A DNA stretch of 64,000 nucleotides from Kitasatospora sp. DSM 101779 (GTDB lineage: Bacteria; Actinomycetota; Actinomycetes; Streptomycetales; Streptomycetaceae), in contig NZ_JAHTIK010000001.1 of NCBI RefSeq assembly GCF_025655475.1, positions 1 to 64,000 on the forward strand, read 5' to 3'. Made by a program: the position numbers and the translations under genes. How positions within the stretch are numbered: the stretch's first letter is position 1; the number at the start of each line of letters is the position of its first letter. Below are positions 62,615 to 64,000 of the stretch, piece after piece. Below the pieces are notes generated by a model, which had not been told where the DNA came from, made no database searches, and saw nothing but the letters and a program-made list of their open reading frames with translations.

Positions 62615-64000
62615 ATGGGGCGGCACCTGGGCAGCGCCTCCGCGGGCGCCGTGGACGCGGCGGTGGTCGGAGCGGGACCGAACGGACTGGCGGCGGCGAT
62701 CACCCTGGCCGGAGCCGGTCTGAAGGTCGCCGTCTACGAGGCGGCGGACACCGTGGGCGGCGGAACCCGCACTGCGCAAGTGACGCTGCCCGGCTTCCGG
62801 CACGACATCTGTGCCAGCGTGCATCCGATGGGGCTCGCCTCGCCCTTCTTCCGGGCATTCGACCTCGCCGCGCACGGTGTGGAGATGCTGCGGCCCGAAG
62901 TCGCCTACGCCCACCCCCTGGACGGGGGCGGCGGCGGGCTGGCATGGCAGGACCTCGGCCGGACCGCGGAATCGCTGGGGCCGGACGGGCGGGCCTGGCA
63001 GGCGCTGTTCGCCCCGTTGGTGGACCGCTGGCAGCAGATGGCCGACCTTGCCATGAGCGACCTGCGGCACCTTCCCGCTCACCCCGCCGTCGCGGCCCGG
63101 CTGGCCCTGGGGGTACTGGAGCAGGGCTCGCCGCTGCGGTCCCTGCGCTTCCGTGGCTCCGCCGCCCGGGCGCTCCTCGCCGGGGTGAGCGCCCACGGGA
63201 TCGCACCGCCCGGCTCCCCCGTCGCCACCGCGGTCGGCGTCGTCCTCGGCACCTTGGCTCACGCCGTCGGCTGGCCCGTCCCGCGAGGAGGTACCCAGCG
63301 GATCGCCGACGCCCTGGCGGCGGAACTGCGCGACCGCGGCGGGGAGATCGTCACCGGTCACCGGGTCCGCTCGCTGGACGACCTGCCGCGCGCCCGGGCT
63401 GTTCTGCTGGACGTCGCCCCCTCTGGTCTGGCTGCCATCGCGGGCGACGCGCTGCCGTCCGGCTATGCCCGCGCTCTGCGGACTTCCCCGATGGGACCGG
63501 CGGTCTGCAAGGTCGACTTCGCGCTGTCCGGCCCCGTGCCGTGGACGACGGCCGACTGCGAACGAGCGGGCACCCTGCACCTGGTGGGCACCCATGAGGA
63601 GGCGGTGGCCGCAGAGCGGGAGGTCAGGCGCGGCAGGCACCCGGAACGGCCCTATGTGCTGGTGGTCCAGCCTGGGGTCGTCGACGCCTCCCGCGCACCC
63701 GAGGGACAGTGCACGCTCTACAGCTACGCCCATGTCCCCCACGGCTCCACCCTCGACCTGGGGGACGCCGTGACCGCGCAGATCGAGCGCTTCGCGCCAG
63801 GATTCCGCGACCTGGTCCTGGCCCGCCGGGTCACACCGGCCGTTGCGCTGGAGGACCACAACCCGAACTACGTGGGCGGCTCCATCATGGGCGGCGACCT
63901 GTCACTGTGGCGGACGGCCATGCGGCCGGTGGTCCGCTGGGACCCCTACACGACCCCGCTGGAGGGCTTGTACCTCTGCTCGGCTTCCACCCCGCCCGGC
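62615..64000 (+). CDS. CrtI-like NAD(P)/FAD-dependent oxidoreductase, partial
   Basis: At least 462 residues, open at the right edge. It starts at ATG 62615 (TTG 62603 also possible), eight bases after the previous stop. The FAD motif VVGAGPNGLAAAITLAGAGL and YEAADTVGGGTRT are at residues 15-50, followed by HDICASVHPMGLASPFFRAF and GWPVPRGGTQRIADALAAEL, typical of the phytoene desaturase/carotenoid isomerase group. Near the edge the sequence is DHNPNYVGGSIMGGDLSLWR, common in this family, and LYLCSASTPPG, part of the C-terminal FAD site. A role in oxidising the peptide or a lipid partner is inferred only from the operon. Confidence 0.85.
   Translation, partial: MGRHLGSASAGAVDAAVVGAGPNGLAAAITLAGAGLKVAVYEAADTVGGGTRTAQVTLPGFRHDICASVHPMGLASPFFRAFDLAAHGVEMLRPEVAYAHPLDGGGGGLAWQDLGRTAESLGPDGRAWQALFAPLVDRWQQMADLAMSDLRHLPAHPAVAARLALGVLEQGSPLRSLRFRGSAARALLAGVSAHGIAPPGSPVATAVGVVLGTLAHAVGWPVPRGGTQRIADALAAELRDRGGEIVTGHRVRSLDDLPRARAVLLDVAPSGLAAIAGDALPSGYARALRTSPMGPAVCKVDFALSGPVPWTTADCERAGTLHLVGTHEEAVAAEREVRRGRHPERPYVLVVQPGVVDASRAPEGQCTLYSYAHVPHGSTLDLGDAVTAQIERFAPGFRDLVLARRVTPAVALEDHNPNYVGGSIMGGDLSLWRTAMRPVVRWDPYTTPLEGLYLCSASTPPG

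Overview
The window is very GC-rich DNA with strong G/C third-position bias, GTG and TTG starts, GGAGG-type ribosome binding sites and Streptomycetaceae protein families (paired Ser/Thr kinases, HxlR-DoxX pair, a DUF6296-like protein, IS701, IS5, IS256, IS110 and IS4 elements). It most likely comes from Streptomyces or, because DUF6296-like proteins are typical there, Kitasatospora. The density of insertion sequences, truncated genes, a small accessory-looking tRNA cluster and a long duplicated block suggest an unstable chromosome arm or a large linear plasmid. I see no replication, partition or conjugation genes to decide between these.

Layout. 1-15 kb holds two Ser/Thr kinases, a BAAT-type lipoprotein hydrolase, a truncated histidine kinase, a TetR regulator with a clear palindromic operator beside a Tat-exported flavin amine oxidase lipoprotein, and a GNAT acetyltransferase. 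15.3-15.6 kb holds three minus-strand tRNA genes (Tyr, Ser, Gln). 15.8-16.8 kb is a deleted copy of a block whose fuller copy lies at 49.8-51.4 kb. 17-20 kb has small hypothetical proteins and an amidohydrolase. 20.4-27.3 kb holds an XRE regulator and a divergent pair of membrane GGDEF-EAL proteins, one with an apparently dead EAL domain. After an IS5 element, 29.5-33.9 kb is a translationally coupled operon (receiver, HEAT repeat protein, family 2 glycosyltransferase, histidine kinase), followed by a convergent hybrid kinase with two receivers and an HPt domain. 37.5-56.7 kb is a mobile-element zone with IS110 remnants, IS5, IS256 and IS701-like elements, four relics of helicase-associated-domain genes, an Mrr-like restriction endonuclease, an ATP-grasp protein, a lipoprotein and the long copy of the duplicated block. 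At 51.4-57.0 kb an arsenic-cluster-type flavoprotein gene is split by three abutting elements that meet at CTAG tetranucleotides.

The most interesting part is 57.2-64.0 kb. Three short paralogous peptides share a leader-like N-terminus but have different hydrophobic C-termini. They are followed on the same strand by an ABC exporter, an HTTM (SdpB-like) membrane protein fused to an alpha/beta hydrolase, a small SdpA/DUF5819-like membrane-anchored protein, and a CrtI-like FAD oxidoreductase that runs off the window. I read this as a candidate peptide-toxin or modified-peptide biosynthesis and export system related in logic to Bacillus SdpABC but with a new architecture. Functional assignment is by remembered family features only; no database search was possible.
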